Assembly: GCA_048217285.1 (NCBI GenBank)
Contig: DBFWVW010000099.1
Span: forward strand, 1-12,136
Length of the DNA: 12,136 nt
Source of the DNA: CAG-103 sp048217285
GTDB lineage: Bacteria > Bacillota > Clostridia > Oscillospirales > Oscillospiraceae
Direction: 5' to 3'
Part shown: positions 12,022 through 12,136 of the stretch, one piece after another
How positions within the stretch are numbered: position 1 is the stretch's first letter
How the letters are laid out: every line of letters starts with the position of its first letter
Notes under the pieces: model-generated
What the model was told of the DNA's origin: nothing
The model's database searches: none
The model's input: the letters and a program-made list of their open reading frames with translations, nothing else
Made by a program: the position numbers and the translations under genes

Positions 12022-12136
12022 ATGTCCAAGAGAAAAATCCTGACAGTCGTGCTGACGCTGCTGGTGGCGAGCAGGCAAACTGCCACCAGCGCTCTGGCTG
12101 TTGCCCCGACCACCCCGACCGATCCGACCGCACCGA
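12022..12136 (+). CDS. Secreted protein, 5' end only, Pro/Thr-rich after the signal peptide
   Basis: The first 38 codons are visible before the window ends. ATG 12022 is supported by GGAGG 8 bases upstream. The product opens MSKRKILTVVLTLLVA, a basic start and hydrophobic core of a signal peptide, followed by a probable AlaLeuAla cleavage site near residues 24-26. A Pro/Thr/Asp repeat-like stretch (PTTPTDPTAP) follows, usual for a linker of a surface or secreted protein. The section between core and cleavage site (SRQTATS) is unusually polar, with an arginine. It is divergent from the two-component operon and could be a target of that system, but no GATGCCG site is seen on its side. The family cannot be told from this fragment. 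Confidence 0.8.
   Translation, partial: MSKRKILTVVLTLLVASRQTATSALAVAPTTPTDPTAP

Noticed and set aside
11743..12078. Minus-strand open frame across the divergent control region
   Set aside because: It covers both promoters and the signal peptide of the opposite gene and has no ribosome site; its composition is that of non-coding DNA.
1..12136. CRISPR array, insertion sequence, tRNA or rRNA
   Set aside because: No regularly spaced repeats, transposase motifs or tRNA/rRNA signatures were seen on either strand.

Overview
The window joins two kinds of DNA. From position 1 to about 5,250 it is moderately A/T-rich and carries one end of an integrative conjugative element (ICE) of the Tn1549-like type common in gut Firmicutes. 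From about 5,270 to the end it is strongly G/C-rich chromosome. The gene families, consensus sigma-A promoters, strong AGGAGG ribosome sites and high G/C suggest a gut Clostridia host, perhaps Oscillospiraceae; that placement is an inference from style and not a species call. ICE side, all on the minus strand and read right to left: parA (4782-3961) and parB (4004-3069) overlap and both start with TTG. Two small accessory genes follow, then a RepA_N/DUF6017-type replication protein, a Bro-N/KilAC antirepressor-like protein, a second small accessory protein distantly related to one of the first pair, and a DUF4313-like gene cut by the window edge. This looks like the maintenance and regulation end of the element; the transfer genes and integrase would lie beyond position 1. 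The element is inserted in the 3' end of a chromosomal 23S rRNA (uracil-5)-methyltransferase gene (rlmD/rumA). The junction sits on a perfect 7-bp inverted repeat with a 7-bp spacer (5250-5270). ICE DNA supplies the last strand of the enzyme, including its catalytic glutamate, plus a foreign tail of about 107 residues. Upstream of rlmD lies a gene for a PF03458 (UPF0126/TRIC-like) putative glycine transporter under a tandem glycine riboswitch with an overlapping terminator (7080-7256). Its promoter diverges from that of a lipoprotein gene, and the two appear to share one palindromic -35 box. The right part holds a three-gene operon on the minus strand: an OmpR-type response regulator, a HAMP sensor kinase and a membrane-anchored protein of unknown function. 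It ends at a strong terminator, and beyond that is a protein with the aspartate/glutamate racemase fold that has lost both catalytic cysteines. GATGCCG repeats with an 11-bp period lie just upstream of the regulator gene and again just upstream of the racemase-like gene, which suggests a small regulon. At the right edge a divergent gene for a secreted Pro/Thr-rich protein begins. Points most worth a second look: the att core and the methyltransferase tail swap, a perfect 25-bp palindrome inside parB (candidate parS), the paired GATGCCG sites, the pseudo-racemase, and rlmD plus the ICE end lying downstream of a glycine riboswitch.
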